Assembly (NCBI GenBank): GCA_945919455.1
Contig: CAMEJH010000006.1
Coordinates: 1 to 47,716 of the forward strand
Length of the DNA stretch: 47,716 nucleotides
Direction: 5' to 3'
From: an uncultured Clostridium sp.
GTDB lineage: Bacteria; Bacillota; Clostridia; TANB77; CAG-508
A program made the translations under genes and the position numbers. The notes beneath the pieces were generated by a model. The model was not told where the DNA came from, did not search any database, and was given only the letters and a program-made list of their open reading frames with translations. Below, piece by piece: positions 16,193 to 24,649 of this stretch (position 1 is its first letter; every line of letters begins with the position of its first letter).

Positions 16193-17752
16193 TTATTTGT
16201 TTTCTAATATCTTTATAGCACATTTTATTCCATCAATTGCAGCTGTCATTATTCCTCCTGCATATCCAGCACCTTCTCCACATGGATATAGGCCTTGTAT
16301 ATTTATGGAATTTAAGTTTTCTTTATCTCTTGTTATTTGGACTGGTGATGAACTTCTTGTTTCTACTCCTGTTAAAATTGCATCTTTATCTGCAAATCCA
16401 TGCATTTTTTTATCTAGTTCAACAATTCCTTCTTTTAGTGTTTCTGATATAAATTCAGGTAAGATCTCATTTAAATTTGACATTGTTACGCCAGGCATAT
16501 AAGTTGGTTTTACTTTACCTAACTTAGTTGTTTTTCTATTTTCTAAAAAATCTTCTACTTTTTGTATTGGTGCATTATAGTTACTTCCTCCAAGTTCAAA
16601 TGCTTTTCTTTCTAGATCTTCTTGAAAATACATTCCATCCAGTGGAGTACTATTATAATAGTCATCTACAGTTACATTTACAAGTAATGCACTATTTGCA
16701 TTTTCTCCATCTCTTGCGAAATTGCTCATTCCATTTGTTACAATTGAATTTTCTTCTGAATTTGATGCCATTACTTGTCCACCTGGGCACATACAAAATG
16801 TATAACATGTTCTTCCATTTTTAGCATGATACACTAATTTATAATCTGCTGTTGGCAAATTCAATTTTGTTTTATCTCCATATTGGGCTCTATTTATATC
16901 TTTTTGTAAATGTTCTATTCTCACACCTACTGCAAAATTTTTAGGTTGTATTTCTATTCCTAGTTCATATAGTTTTTTAAATGTATCTCTTGCACTATGC
17001 CCAATTGCTAGAATAACACTATCAGTTTCTATTCTTTTAGAACATATTACAGCTGTTATCTTTCCATTTTCTATTTCAAAATCTGTTACCTTTTCATTAA
17101 ATAATACTTGTCCACCATTTTTTATTATATATTCTCTTATATTTTTTACTACATTTCTTAAATTATCTGTTCCTATGTGAGGCTTTGCTGTATATAATAT
17201 TTCTTTTGGTGCTCCAAATTTTACAAATTCTTCTAATACTTTTCTTGAAAATATACTTGTATTACCAGTATTTAACTTTCCATCAGAAAATGTTCCTGCT
17301 CCGCCTTCTCCAAATTGTATGTTTGATGTTATGTTAAATTTTCTATTTTGTATAAAGTCTTCTACATCTTTTATTCTTTCTTCTATTCGCTTGCCTCTTT
17401 CTAGGATAATTGGCTTTATGCCATTTTCTACTAAAATTAGTCCAGCAAATAAACCTGCAGGCCCTGCTCCTATAATAACTGGTGATACTTGATTTTTTCT
17501 TATAACTTTTATTTCTGGAAATTTATATTTTTCTACTTGCTCATATTTCTTTTCTTTCTTTTTATCTTTTAATTCTATGTCAATTGTATAATTATAGTAT
17601 ATATCTTCTTTTTTTCTTGCATCTATTGATTTTTTGTAAATATACCATTTTTCTACTTCTTCTGGCTTTATTTTGTTTTTAGCTAAAGCTTTTTGTAATA
17701 CTTCTGTTTCTGATAAGTTTTCTCTTGTTTTTATATCTCTTATTCTTATCAT
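16193..17752 (-). CDS. FAD-dependent dehydrogenase of the COG2509 type
   Basis: 519-residue NAD(P)/FAD-dependent oxidoreductase. A family-specific N-terminal region (residues 1-85) is followed by the dinucleotide-binding GAGPAGLFAGLILVENG, IILERGKRIEER, FGEGGAGTFSDGKLNTG, GHSARDTFKKLYELG, CMCPGGQVM, and the C-terminal FAD loop GLYPCGEGAGYAGGIMTAA. Reaction unknown. GAGAG upstream of the ATG is a moderate ribosome binding site. Ends 18 nt before the methyltransferase start, so probably co-transcribed. Confidence 0.92.
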   Translation of the reverse strand: MIRIRDIKTRENLSETEVLQKALAKNKIKPEEVEKWYIYKKSIDARKKEDIYYNYTIDIELKDKKKEKKYEQVEKYKFPEIKVIRKNQVSPVIIGAGPAGLFAGLILVENGIKPIILERGKRIEERIKDVEDFIQNRKFNITSNIQFGEGGAGTFSDGKLNTGNTSIFSRKVLEEFVKFGAPKEILYTAKPHIGTDNLRNVVKNIREYIIKNGGQVLFNEKVTDFEIENGKITAVICSKRIETDSVILAIGHSARDTFKKLYELGIEIQPKNFAVGVRIEHLQKDINRAQYGDKTKLNLPTADYKLVYHAKNGRTCYTFCMCPGGQVMASNSEENSIVTNGMSNFARDGENANSALLVNVTVDDYYNSTPLDGMYFQEDLERKAFELGGSNYNAPIQKVEDFLENRKTTKLGKVKPTYMPGVTMSNLNEILPEFISETLKEGIVELDKKMHGFADKDAILTGVETRSSSPVQITRDKENLNSINIQGLYPCGEGAGYAGGIMTAAIDGIKCAIKILENK

Positions 17753-17810
17753 GTTGATCTCTCTTTCTTAAAATATTTTTTATCATGCTTATTTTACCAT
17801 ATTTTCTCAT

Positions 17811-17847
17811 AAAAATAAAGAGTACTAAGACTGTTTGCTTAGTACTC
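17811..17847 (-). terminator. Intrinsic terminator of the pilin/GLUG gene
   Basis: GAGTACTAAG (17820-17829) pairs with CTTAGTACTC (17838-17847), an uninterrupted 10-bp stem; on the minus strand it is followed by TTTATTTTTAT. Confidence 0.85.
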
Positions 17848-17866
17848 ATAAAGTATTATATTATAA

Positions 17867-19479
17867 CTATTTTTCAATTCTACTAAATGTTAAATTTCCA
17901 TCTTCTCCAAAATCCCAGTATTTCCATTCGGAAGTTTTACTTTCATTTAAGTCTATATATTCTTTAAAATTCATTTTCATATCTTCATAATTTATTTCAT
18001 CCACTGCTGTTACCCCATATAAACTGTCTTCTTTTAATCCCACAGCTACACTGCATGTTCCTTTTTTGTAATAAGAATCTTCTATTGTCAGTGTTGACGA
18101 ATTTGATGGGTATCCACATATTGCTCCAGCACCATACATCCAATTTACTTTTTTCTCAATTATATTTCCTAAATTATAAGCATTGTTTATATAAACATTC
18201 CCGTCACCAACAACAGTTGTATTAGCACCTAATATACCACCTCTTCCAAATGGTCCATTTTCTGTGATATTTCCCTTATTATAAACATTTATAATTTCAA
18301 TATTTGAATTAGTTGACCCAACGATTCCTCCATTTCTTGATCCTTGAACATAAATTTCTCCTAAATTATATGAATTATAAACACCTCCAGTAACATCCTC
18401 ACACATGCCAATTATTCCACCAGTGCTATTGCTTAAATTTGATATTGTATTTAAATTAGCACAATTTATTATCTCTAAATCATTACCTGCCCATCCAATA
18501 ATACCACCTAGCGTATTTCCGTTTCCTTTTAATTTAATATCTACTATACAATTTATTATCTTTCCGATTTCTTACACTTCCAACTAATCCGCCAGTATTT
18601 CCTGATGTTTCATTACAAGATATTATTCCATCTAATTTTAAATTACGAATTGTAGCATTTTGAATAGATCCAAAAAATCCTAAATTTGAAGTATTTTTTT
18701 CATAAATATTTTTTATATTATTATTTTGTCCGTCAAAAGTCCCCCTAAAAGAAAAATAGAAGTCTTCGGCTATTGGTGTAAATCCAATACAATCACTATT
18801 GGTATTTGTTAACTCTGTTTTTATATCCTCTATTATTCCGTTTTCGTTTAAATCCCCATATTTTTTTGTTGTATAATCATTATATGAAAATATAGATTTA
18901 AAATCTAGTGTTCTCATTAATATAACATATTGGTCTTGAAATTGATTTGCAATTATTCCTAATTCTGTATTTCCTCTATTTGTTGCTATTGAAAATGTTA
19001 CTAAATCTTCTATACAATTAATTTGATATGGCTTATTTTCACTTCCGTCAAGGATCCCACCTTTGGTAAAATCTCCTGCATATTTATCTTTTATTAATTT
19101 GATTGGTCCCGAAACATTCCCATCACTATCAATTTCATAGTATCTTTCACTTCTTATAAACTTAACAACTAAACTATTTCCATTATCAATAATTTCTATT
19201 TCTGTATTTCCTATGTTATTTTCTAACTGTTCTTTTAATTCACTTTGAATTATATTTCCATATTTATTTTTTAACAGTGTTTTTATTGTAGAAGTTTCTA
19301 TAATTTCTTTTTCTTCAGCTATCTCTGTTTGTTCTCTAGCCTTTCCGTGCATTTTTTATTATCCCGTTATCCCCCAAAAGCATCGATATACTCACACTAG
19401 CTAATATTAATAGTACTACTATTGTCACTACTAAAGCTATTAATGTTATTCCATTTGTCTCTTTTAAGAATTTTTTCAT
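17867..19479 (-). pseudogene. Pilin-like protein with GLUG repeats, broken by two frameshifts
   Basis: The ATG at 19479, with GGAGG upstream, starts MKKFLKETNG then ITLIALVVTIVVLLILA, a prepilin-type leader. The frame stops at a TAG just after GIIKNARKG. Dropping one A from the run near 19353-19360 restores it into a long frame (KAREQTEIAEEKE onward). A second break near 18570 (GTAAGAAATC, as if two A were lost or one base gained) ends the middle frame at 18534. The next frame continues EIGKIINCIVDIKLKGNGN to the stop at 17867. The repaired product of about 535 residues has five GLUG-type repeats (GGLVGSV, GGIIGWA, GGIIGMC, GGIVGST, GGILGAN), as in surface adhesin-like proteins. Pseudogene, sequencing error, or slippage-controlled expression all remain possible. 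Confidence 0.75.
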
Positions 19480-19571
19480 TTTTCTTTTGCCTCCATATTC
19501 TATTTTACACATTTAGTCTATATTTTTATTATAAATATATGATATCATTTAAACTATTTTAAATCAATAAA

Positions 19572-19602
19572 AAAACAAAAAAAGCCATTCAAACGAATGA
19601 CT
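19572..19602 (-). terminator. Terminator of the bce operon
   Basis: AGCCATTC (19583-19590) pairs with GAATGACT (19595-19602) around a 4-nt loop; on the minus strand it is followed by T7GT7. Confidence 0.85.
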
Positions 19603-19616
19603 TTTTATAATATTTA

Positions 19617-21701
19617 CTAATCCTCTCTAATAATGTTTTTACTTCCTATATATGTTGCCATAAAATATGTGCCATATATCACTCCCATAAACAAGATTGT
19701 TGCTATAATAGATGGAATCAATTCCTTTGAATCCGCAATTCCTGATAATATAATAAGTATAAATTGTATTCCAAAAATAGAGTGAATAATTGCTAAAACA
19801 AGTGGTAATCCAAAGAATATTCCTATTTGTCTAAATAATGCTTGATTTATCATTTTTTCATCACAACCAATTTTTCTTAAAATTGTATATCTTTGCTTGT
19901 TATCTGAACTTTCTGTTAATTGTTTTAATGCAAGAATTGCTGAACTTGCTATTAAAAATATTATTCCTAAATAAATTGCTATGAATGTTACTATTGTTGA
20001 TATTCCTACACTTGATTCTATAATTACAATTTTAGTCATTCCATCTAGACTTAATCCTTTATCTGCTAAATTTTGAATAAGCCCAGAATTATCACTTGAA
20101 AATATTTCTTCTATTCTTTCTTTTTCTTCATCTGAATCAGTATTATAATTTGCAATTAATAATTTCTGTTCTTTCATCTCTTCAGTTAATGGACAATCAT
20201 CTGGAACTATTATTATTCCTGTATTAGTATGGCTTGTTGACATCAATATATAACCACTCTTGCACTCATTATATTTTGATTTATATTCTTTTCCTGCAAT
20301 TTGTAATATATTTTCATTTTCTAATACTTGATTTCTCATTGCTATCATTCCATCAAAATTACAAACTACAATATATTCATCAACATTTAATTCATATTCA
20401 TCTATTCCATAAGCACGGGCTACTTTATTATAGTCTGATATTTTTACAATTTGTTCTGCTGTACCAAAATTAAAAAATGAATATTGTTCTTTTATCTCAC
20501 TTAATTTAGATTTGAAGAAATCTTCACCTGTTAATTCATTGCTTGCATATATTGGTATTTCTATTACATCTTTTAATAGGTTCATATCAAATCCATTATT
20601 TTTCAAAGTTTCTTCTATTGTAACTCTAGAATTTTCTCTTTGTTCTTTTGTTGTAGTTATTTCTTTTCCATATCTCATGTATTTTTCAGGCAAATTAGCT
20701 GTTTTATATAAATTCAAATCTACTGGTGTCATCTCTTTTAAATCTCTTTGCATTGTGTTTCTCAATGATAAGCTTGATGATAAAATTGTAATTGTCATAA
20801 ATAGCATTAAGCAAATAACACTCATACTTGCTACAGTTGTATTAATTTTATTATTTATTTGCCTTAATACAAACATATTTGTACCTTTTAGATAAGTGTT
20901 TTTTCTCTTTTGAACTATTTGTAATATAAATCCAGATAAAGACCAAAAAACACAAAATGTTCCTATTGTTCCCATTAAAATTGGTGGCAACATGCTAATA
21001 AATGTACTTAATGTTTTTGCTTCAACTGTTACTTTATAATAAGCAATACCTAATAATATACACGCCATTATAAATATTATGACTGAAACAAAAGGATTTT
21101 TAATTTTTATTTTTTCATTCTTTTTATTTGCATTTAATAAATTTATCAACTTATATCTTGAAACTGTCATTGTGTTAAAAATCATTACAGCTATATACAT
21201 TATTGCAAAATATATACAAGTTTTTATACAAGCATTTTTTGAAAATACAAATTGAAATTTGCTCATATCAGCTTCAAACGTTTTAGCAACAAGTATGGAC
21301 ATAAATTGTGATGCAAATACTCCTACTACAAGCCCTGCTGCAAGTGATATTATTCCAACAAATATTGTTTCTAATAATATAATTTTAGATATTTGTCTTT
21401 TTCCCATTCCTAATGTCATATATATACCAAATTCTTTTTTTCTCCTATTAATTAAGAAATTATTAGCATATACAATCAATAAGGCTAAAATAACAGCTAC
21501 AAATATAGAAACATATCCAAGCATACTAATCATAAGTTTAATTATTTCTTTTTGAGATTGTGATACTGTAAGCATTGCCTGTTGACTATCTAAAGAGTTA
21601 AACATATAGAAAATTGCTACTCCCAACATTAGAGTTAGAAAATAAATGCTATAATCTTTAAAACTTTTTTTCATATTTTTTAATGATAGTTTAAAGTACA
21701 T
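19617..21701 (-). CDS. bceB: BceB-type ABC transporter permease
   Basis: 694-residue membrane protein of the BceAB peptide-sensing and detoxification family. TM1 follows the start (YSIYFLTLMLGVAIFYMF). A FtsX-like block TM2-4 holds RRKKEFGIYMTLGMGKRQ. TM5-8 follow, with a large extracytoplasmic domain of about 210 residues between TM7 and TM8 (roughly 315-530), the hallmark of BceB. TM8-10 include LRKIGCDEKMINQALFRQIG. It senses peptide antibiotics such as bacitracin or lantibiotics and signals to the histidine kinase. Its ATG overlaps the end of bceA by 11 nt, with GGGGGTGAG as ribosome binding site. Confidence 0.93.
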   Translation of the reverse strand: MYFKLSLKNMKKSFKDYSIYFLTLMLGVAIFYMFNSLDSQQAMLTVSQSQKEIIKLMISMLGYVSIFVAVILALLIVYANNFLINRRKKEFGIYMTLGMGKRQISKIILLETIFVGIISLAAGLVVGVFASQFMSILVAKTFEADMSKFQFVFSKNACIKTCIYFAIMYIAVMIFNTMTVSRYKLINLLNANKKNEKIKIKNPFVSVIIFIMACILLGIAYYKVTVEAKTLSTFISMLPPILMGTIGTFCVFWSLSGFILQIVQKRKNTYLKGTNMFVLRQINNKINTTVASMSVICLMLFMTITILSSSLSLRNTMQRDLKEMTPVDLNLYKTANLPEKYMRYGKEITTTKEQRENSRVTIEETLKNNGFDMNLLKDVIEIPIYASNELTGEDFFKSKLSEIKEQYSFFNFGTAEQIVKISDYNKVARAYGIDEYELNVDEYIVVCNFDGMIAMRNQVLENENILQIAGKEYKSKYNECKSGYILMSTSHTNTGIIIVPDDCPLTEEMKEQKLLIANYNTDSDEEKERIEEIFSSDNSGLIQNLADKGLSLDGMTKIVIIESSVGISTIVTFIAIYLGIIFLIASSAILALKQLTESSDNKQRYTILRKIGCDEKMINQALFRQIGIFFGLPLVLAIIHSIFGIQFILIILSGIADSKELIPSIIATILFMGVIYGTYFMATYIGSKNIIRED

Positions 21702-22458
21702 CGTTTAGCTCACCCCCAAGAAGTGTAACTACCTCAATTATTTTTTCAAAGAATTGTTTTCTAGTGTCATTTCCTTTTATTAATTCATTAAAAATTTTTC
21801 CATCTTTAATAAATAAAATTCTTTCTGCATAACTTGCTGTGAATGCATCATGTGTTACCATTAAAATTGTTGCATTCATTCTTTCATTTAAATATTCAAA
21901 ATTTTCTAATAATTGCCTTGCAGATTTTGAGTCTAATGCTCCTGTTGGTTCATCTGCTAATACTAACTTTGGATTTGTTATTATTGCTCTTGCTGAGGCA
22001 ATTCTTTGTTTTTGCCCTCCTGATACTTGATATGGGTATTTATTTAAAACATCTTCTATTCCTAACTTTTTTGAAATTTCTTTTACTCTTTTGTCTATTT
22101 CTCTAGGATTTACTCTTTGTATTGTTAGTGCTAAAGCAATATTTTCATATGCTGTTAATGTATCAAGTAAATTGAAGTCTTGAAATATAAAGCCTAATTC
22201 TTCTCTTCTAAATTTATTTAGCTTATTTCCTTTTAATTTTGTAATATCTTGATCGTTAATGATTATTTTTCCTGCTGTTACTCTATCTATTGTAGAAATG
22301 CAATTTAATAATGTTGTTTTTCCACTTCCTGAAGCTCCCATAATCCCAACAAATTCTCCTTGATTCACATCAAAACTTATGTTGTCTATTGCTTTTGTTA
22401 AATTTGATTTGTTTCCATAGTATTTTTCTATGTTTTTTACTTCTAAAACTTTTTCCAT
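21691..22458 (-). CDS. bceA: BceA-type ABC transporter ATPase
   Basis: 255-residue nucleotide-binding subunit. Walker A GASGSGKTT (near 40), Q-loop FIFQDFNLLDTLTAYENI, signature VSGGQKQRI, Walker B LVLADEPTGALD, switch His in VTHDAF. Closest to BceA/MacB/LolD-type ATPases. GTGGAGG precedes the ATG. The long leader (22459-22560) holds two copies of the interspersed repeat; upstream lies a likely BceR box, so induction by the neighbouring kinase/regulator pair is expected. Confidence 0.95.
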   Translation of the reverse strand: MEKVLEVKNIEKYYGNKSNLTKAIDNISFDVNQGEFVGIMGASGSGKTTLLNCISTIDRVTAGKIIINDQDITKLKGNKLNKFRREELGFIFQDFNLLDTLTAYENIALALTIQRVNPREIDKRVKEISKKLGIEDVLNKYPYQVSGGQKQRIASARAIITNPKLVLADEPTGALDSKSARQLLENFEYLNERMNATILMVTHDAFTASYAERILFIKDGKIFNELIKGNDTRKQFFEKIIEVVTLLGGELNDVL

Positions 22459-22481
22459 TTTTATACCTCCACTAAAATAGT

Positions 22482-22504
22482 AAATTGGTGCCGGGCCTTT
22501 TTTT
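22482..22504 (-). repeat. Interspersed leader repeat, copy 4 (bceA leader, proximal)
   Basis: Minus strand A7-GGCCCGGCACCAATTT, about 12 nt before the bceA ribosome binding site. Confidence 0.6.
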
Positions 22505-22517
22505 ACGTTTTTTTCAT

Positions 22518-22539
22518 AAATTGGTGCCGGACCTTTTTT
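22518..22539 (-). repeat. Interspersed leader repeat, copy 3 (bceA leader, distal)
   Basis: Minus strand A6-GGTCCGGCACCAATTTA, in tandem with the copy at 22482-22504; one position in the GGNCCGG core differs. Confidence 0.6.
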
Positions 22540-22559
22540 GCGTTTTTTTACTTTTCTAT

Positions 22560-22623
22560 AGTATAACTTCGTTTTTTCTTAATTTCCATCGATTTTGCTT
22601 ACAAGAAACTTACATTTCTGTAA
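22560..22623 (-). promoter_or_regulatory. bceA promoter with BceR-like box
   Basis: TATACT (22565-22560) is a good -10, but the hexamer 17 nt upstream (TGGAAA) is a poor -35, as expected for an activated promoter. Upstream sits the perfect inverted repeat TTACA-N4-TGTAA (22623-22610), which matches the TNACA-N4-TGTAA motif I recall for BceR-like regulators. A partial second half (TTGTAAG) is just downstream. Confidence 0.6.
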
Positions 22624-22660
22624 CTTAAACTTTTTTATATTTTTTTATATTTTTTTGATG

Positions 22661-22689
22661 TTGACAACTTTGAATTAAAAGTGTATAAT
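22661..22689 (+). promoter_or_regulatory. Consensus sigma-A promoter of an orphan small RNA
   Basis: TTGACA (22661-22666), 17-nt spacer, TATAAT (22684-22689): both hexamers are perfect consensus. It points away from bceA into the gap before the kinase gene. Confidence 0.85.
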
Positions 22690-22695
22690 AAAAAT

Positions 22696-22789
22696 AGAAA
22701 ATGAAAAGCCACAGAAATGTGTGCTACCTAAAGTTTAGATATACACCACATTGCTAGGCGAAGCAAAATGTGGTGTAATTTTATTTTTC
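22696..22789 (+). ncRNA. Orphan small RNA in the bce locus
   Basis: Predicted transcript of about 94 nt from the perfect promoter at 22661. It contains CACA-GAAA-TGTG, a CTAA-AGT-TTAG mini-hairpin, and a strong terminator: TACACCACATT (22742-22752) paired with AATGTGGTGTA (22767-22777), then ATTTTATTTTT. An 18-codon ORF (ATG 22701, MKSHRNVCYLKF start) exists but has no ribosome binding site. The transcript is opposite in direction to bceS and bceA. No known class recognised. Confidence 0.55.
22742..22789 (+). terminator. Terminator of the orphan small RNA
   Basis: 11-bp stem extended by GCT/AGC inside the loop, followed by ATTTTATTTTT on the plus strand. The minus-strand side is T-poor, so it probably acts in the plus direction only. 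Confidence 0.8.
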
Positions 22790-22825
22790 CTTTTTTATAA
22801 AAGTCAAGCGAACAGCTAACTTTTT

Positions 22826-23842
22826 TTATATACTATAATAGCTTTCTTTTCCAAATATCAATTTAACTTCTGTATTCTCATTTTCAATAGAGTTTAATGT
22901 AATTCCAATCCCTAATTTATTACACAATTTCTTACATAGATATAAGCCTATGCCTGTAGACTTTTTCCCATTTAATCTTCCATTTGTCCCTGTAAAACCT
23001 TTTTCAAATACTCTTGTAATCTCTCCTTTTCTAATTCCAATTCCATTATCTCGTATATAAAGACAAGTATTTTCTTTGTTTTCTTTAGAATAAATTTCTA
23101 TTTCGTTTTCTCCATCTTCTTTTTTATATTTAATACTGTTTTGTATTATTTGATTTAGCATAAATATTACCCATTTATTATCTGTTCCTACTATCGTATC
23201 TACATCATGAATATTTATTTTTATCTTTTCTTGTATTAAGACATTTTTATTTTTCTTTATTGTTTCATTTACAATATCTTTTAAATTACATTTTTTGATG
23301 CAATAATCTTTTTCTACTGTGTTACTTCTTGCATAAAATAATGCTTGTTCTGTATAATTTTCTATTTTGTCTAATTCTTCATTTATACTAATAGTCACAG
23401 GTGTTTTATTATTTTCTATTATCATTTTGCTTGCTGCTATTGGAATTTTTATTTCGTGTATCCAAAGTTCTATATATTCTTTGTAGTCTTCTTGCAAATA
23501 TTTATATTTATTTACATTTTCTAACATTGATTTATCTGTTTCTTCTAAAATATTTTTTAATACTTTTCCTTCTGAAAAATTGGGCTCATTCATAATTTCT
23601 GCAATTAAATATTTTTCTTTTAGATCTTCTAAGTTTTTTAGAGCCATATCATAAAATTTCTTTTTATTAAAGTATTCTACAGCAATTCCTATTGAATATG
23701 CCAAAAATAGAACTACTGGTATATAAATTTTAATTGTTGTTCCAAATGAATATATCATTAAGAGTATTTCTATTGTTATTATTGAAAATATTAGTAGAAT
23801 TATTGTTATTATTTTATCTTTTAAAAATTCTTTAAATTTCAT
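22826..23842 (-). CDS. bceS: BceS-type intramembrane-sensing histidine kinase
   Basis: 338 residues. Two N-terminal TM segments (IITIILLIFSIITIEILLMI and IKIYIPVVLFLAYSIGIAV) with only a few residues between them, so no extracellular sensor domain: the layout of kinases that take their signal from a BceB permease. H-box ELWIHEIKIPIAASKM (phospho-His near 133), N-box IIQNSIKYKKE, G1 IRDNGIGIRKGE, G2 GKKSTGIGLYLCKKL. Follows the regulator after 12 nt. Confidence 0.94.
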   Translation of the reverse strand: MKFKEFLKDKIITIILLIFSIITIEILLMIYSFGTTIKIYIPVVLFLAYSIGIAVEYFNKKKFYDMALKNLEDLKEKYLIAEIMNEPNFSEGKVLKNILEETDKSMLENVNKYKYLQEDYKEYIELWIHEIKIPIAASKMIIENNKTPVTISINEELDKIENYTEQALFYARSNTVEKDYCIKKCNLKDIVNETIKKNKNVLIQEKIKINIHDVDTIVGTDNKWVIFMLNQIIQNSIKYKKEDGENEIEIYSKENKENTCLYIRDNGIGIRKGEITRVFEKGFTGTNGRLNGKKSTGIGLYLCKKLCNKLGIGITLNSIENENTEVKLIFGKESYYSI

Positions 23843-23854
23843 AGTTTTGCCTTT

Positions 23855-24526
23855 CTAATTTAATATATATCCTTGTCCTCTTTTCGTTTCTATTAATTCC
23901 TTTAGGCCTAGTTCTTCTAATTTATTTTTTAATCTTGTCATATTAACTGTTAAGGTATTGTCATCAATAAAGCTTTCACTGTCCCATAAGTAGCTCATTA
24001 TATCTTCTCTTGACACAATTTGACCTCTTTTTCCAACTAAAAAATGTAAGATTTTTATTTCATTTTTTGTTAGTTCTAATATTTTTCCGTCTTTTTCTAT
24101 TGTACTTTTTGAAATATTTAGTATAAATTGCTTACAGTCTATTTTGTTTTGATTTGTTTCTATCTTATTTGTTCTTCTTAATATAGATGATATTTTTGCT
24201 AATAATATTTGTATATTAAATGGTTTTGTTACATAATGATCTGCTCCATAATTTATACTTAATAATTCATCTATTTCGTTGTCTCGGCTTGTTACTATTA
24301 TTATCGGAACTTCTGATTCTTTTCTAATTTCTTTGCAAATGTATTCCCCATCTGTAAATGGTAAATTTATGTCTAATAATATTAAGTCTGCTTGTTCTTC
24401 TAAAATGTCTTGTACTGCATTATCAAATTTTTTTAGTATTACTGCTTGATATCCATTTTTTTCTAAAAATATTTTTAATTCATTTCTTAGTTTTTCATCA
24501 TCTTCTACTATTAATATTTTTTGCAT
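23855..24526 (-). CDS. bceR: BceR-type OmpR-family response regulator
   Basis: 223 residues. Receiver domain with acidic pair VEDDEKLRN, phospho-Asp in LILLDINLPFTDG (near 52), Thr in VTSRDNE and Lys in VTKPFN. C-terminal winged-helix DNA-binding domain (LTKNEIKILHFLVGKRGQIV to ETKRGQGYIL). Likely phosphorylated by the adjacent kinase and binds TTACA-N4-TGTAA in front of bceA. TTGGAG precedes the ATG. Confidence 0.95.
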   Translation of the reverse strand: MQKILIVEDDEKLRNELKIFLEKNGYQAVILKKFDNAVQDILEEQADLILLDINLPFTDGEYICKEIRKESEVPIIIVTSRDNEIDELLSINYGADHYVTKPFNIQILLAKISSILRRTNKIETNQNKIDCKQFILNISKSTIEKDGKILELTKNEIKILHFLVGKRGQIVSREDIMSYLWDSESFIDDNTLTVNMTRLKNKLEELGLKELIETKRGQGYILN

Positions 24527-24560
24527 TTTATCATCTCCAAGTTAATTATAACATATAAAA

Positions 24561-24598
24561 GAAAAAATAACCTTACAATTTAGTAAGATTATTTTTTC
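24561..24598. terminator. Bidirectional terminator between the RCC1 gene and bceR
   Basis: AATAACCTTAC (24566-24576) pairs with GTAAGATTATT (24583-24593), one wobble, with A6/T6 runs on both flanks. It would end the minus-strand RCC1 transcript. Confidence 0.8.
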
Positions 24599-24649
24599 GT
24601 TATTATGATACATGAGTGTCAATATTAAAATAAAATTTAATATTGACTT

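Noticed and set aside
22701-22757. 18-codon ORF in the orphan small RNA
   Set aside because: No ribosome binding site and its 3' half lies inside the terminator stem.
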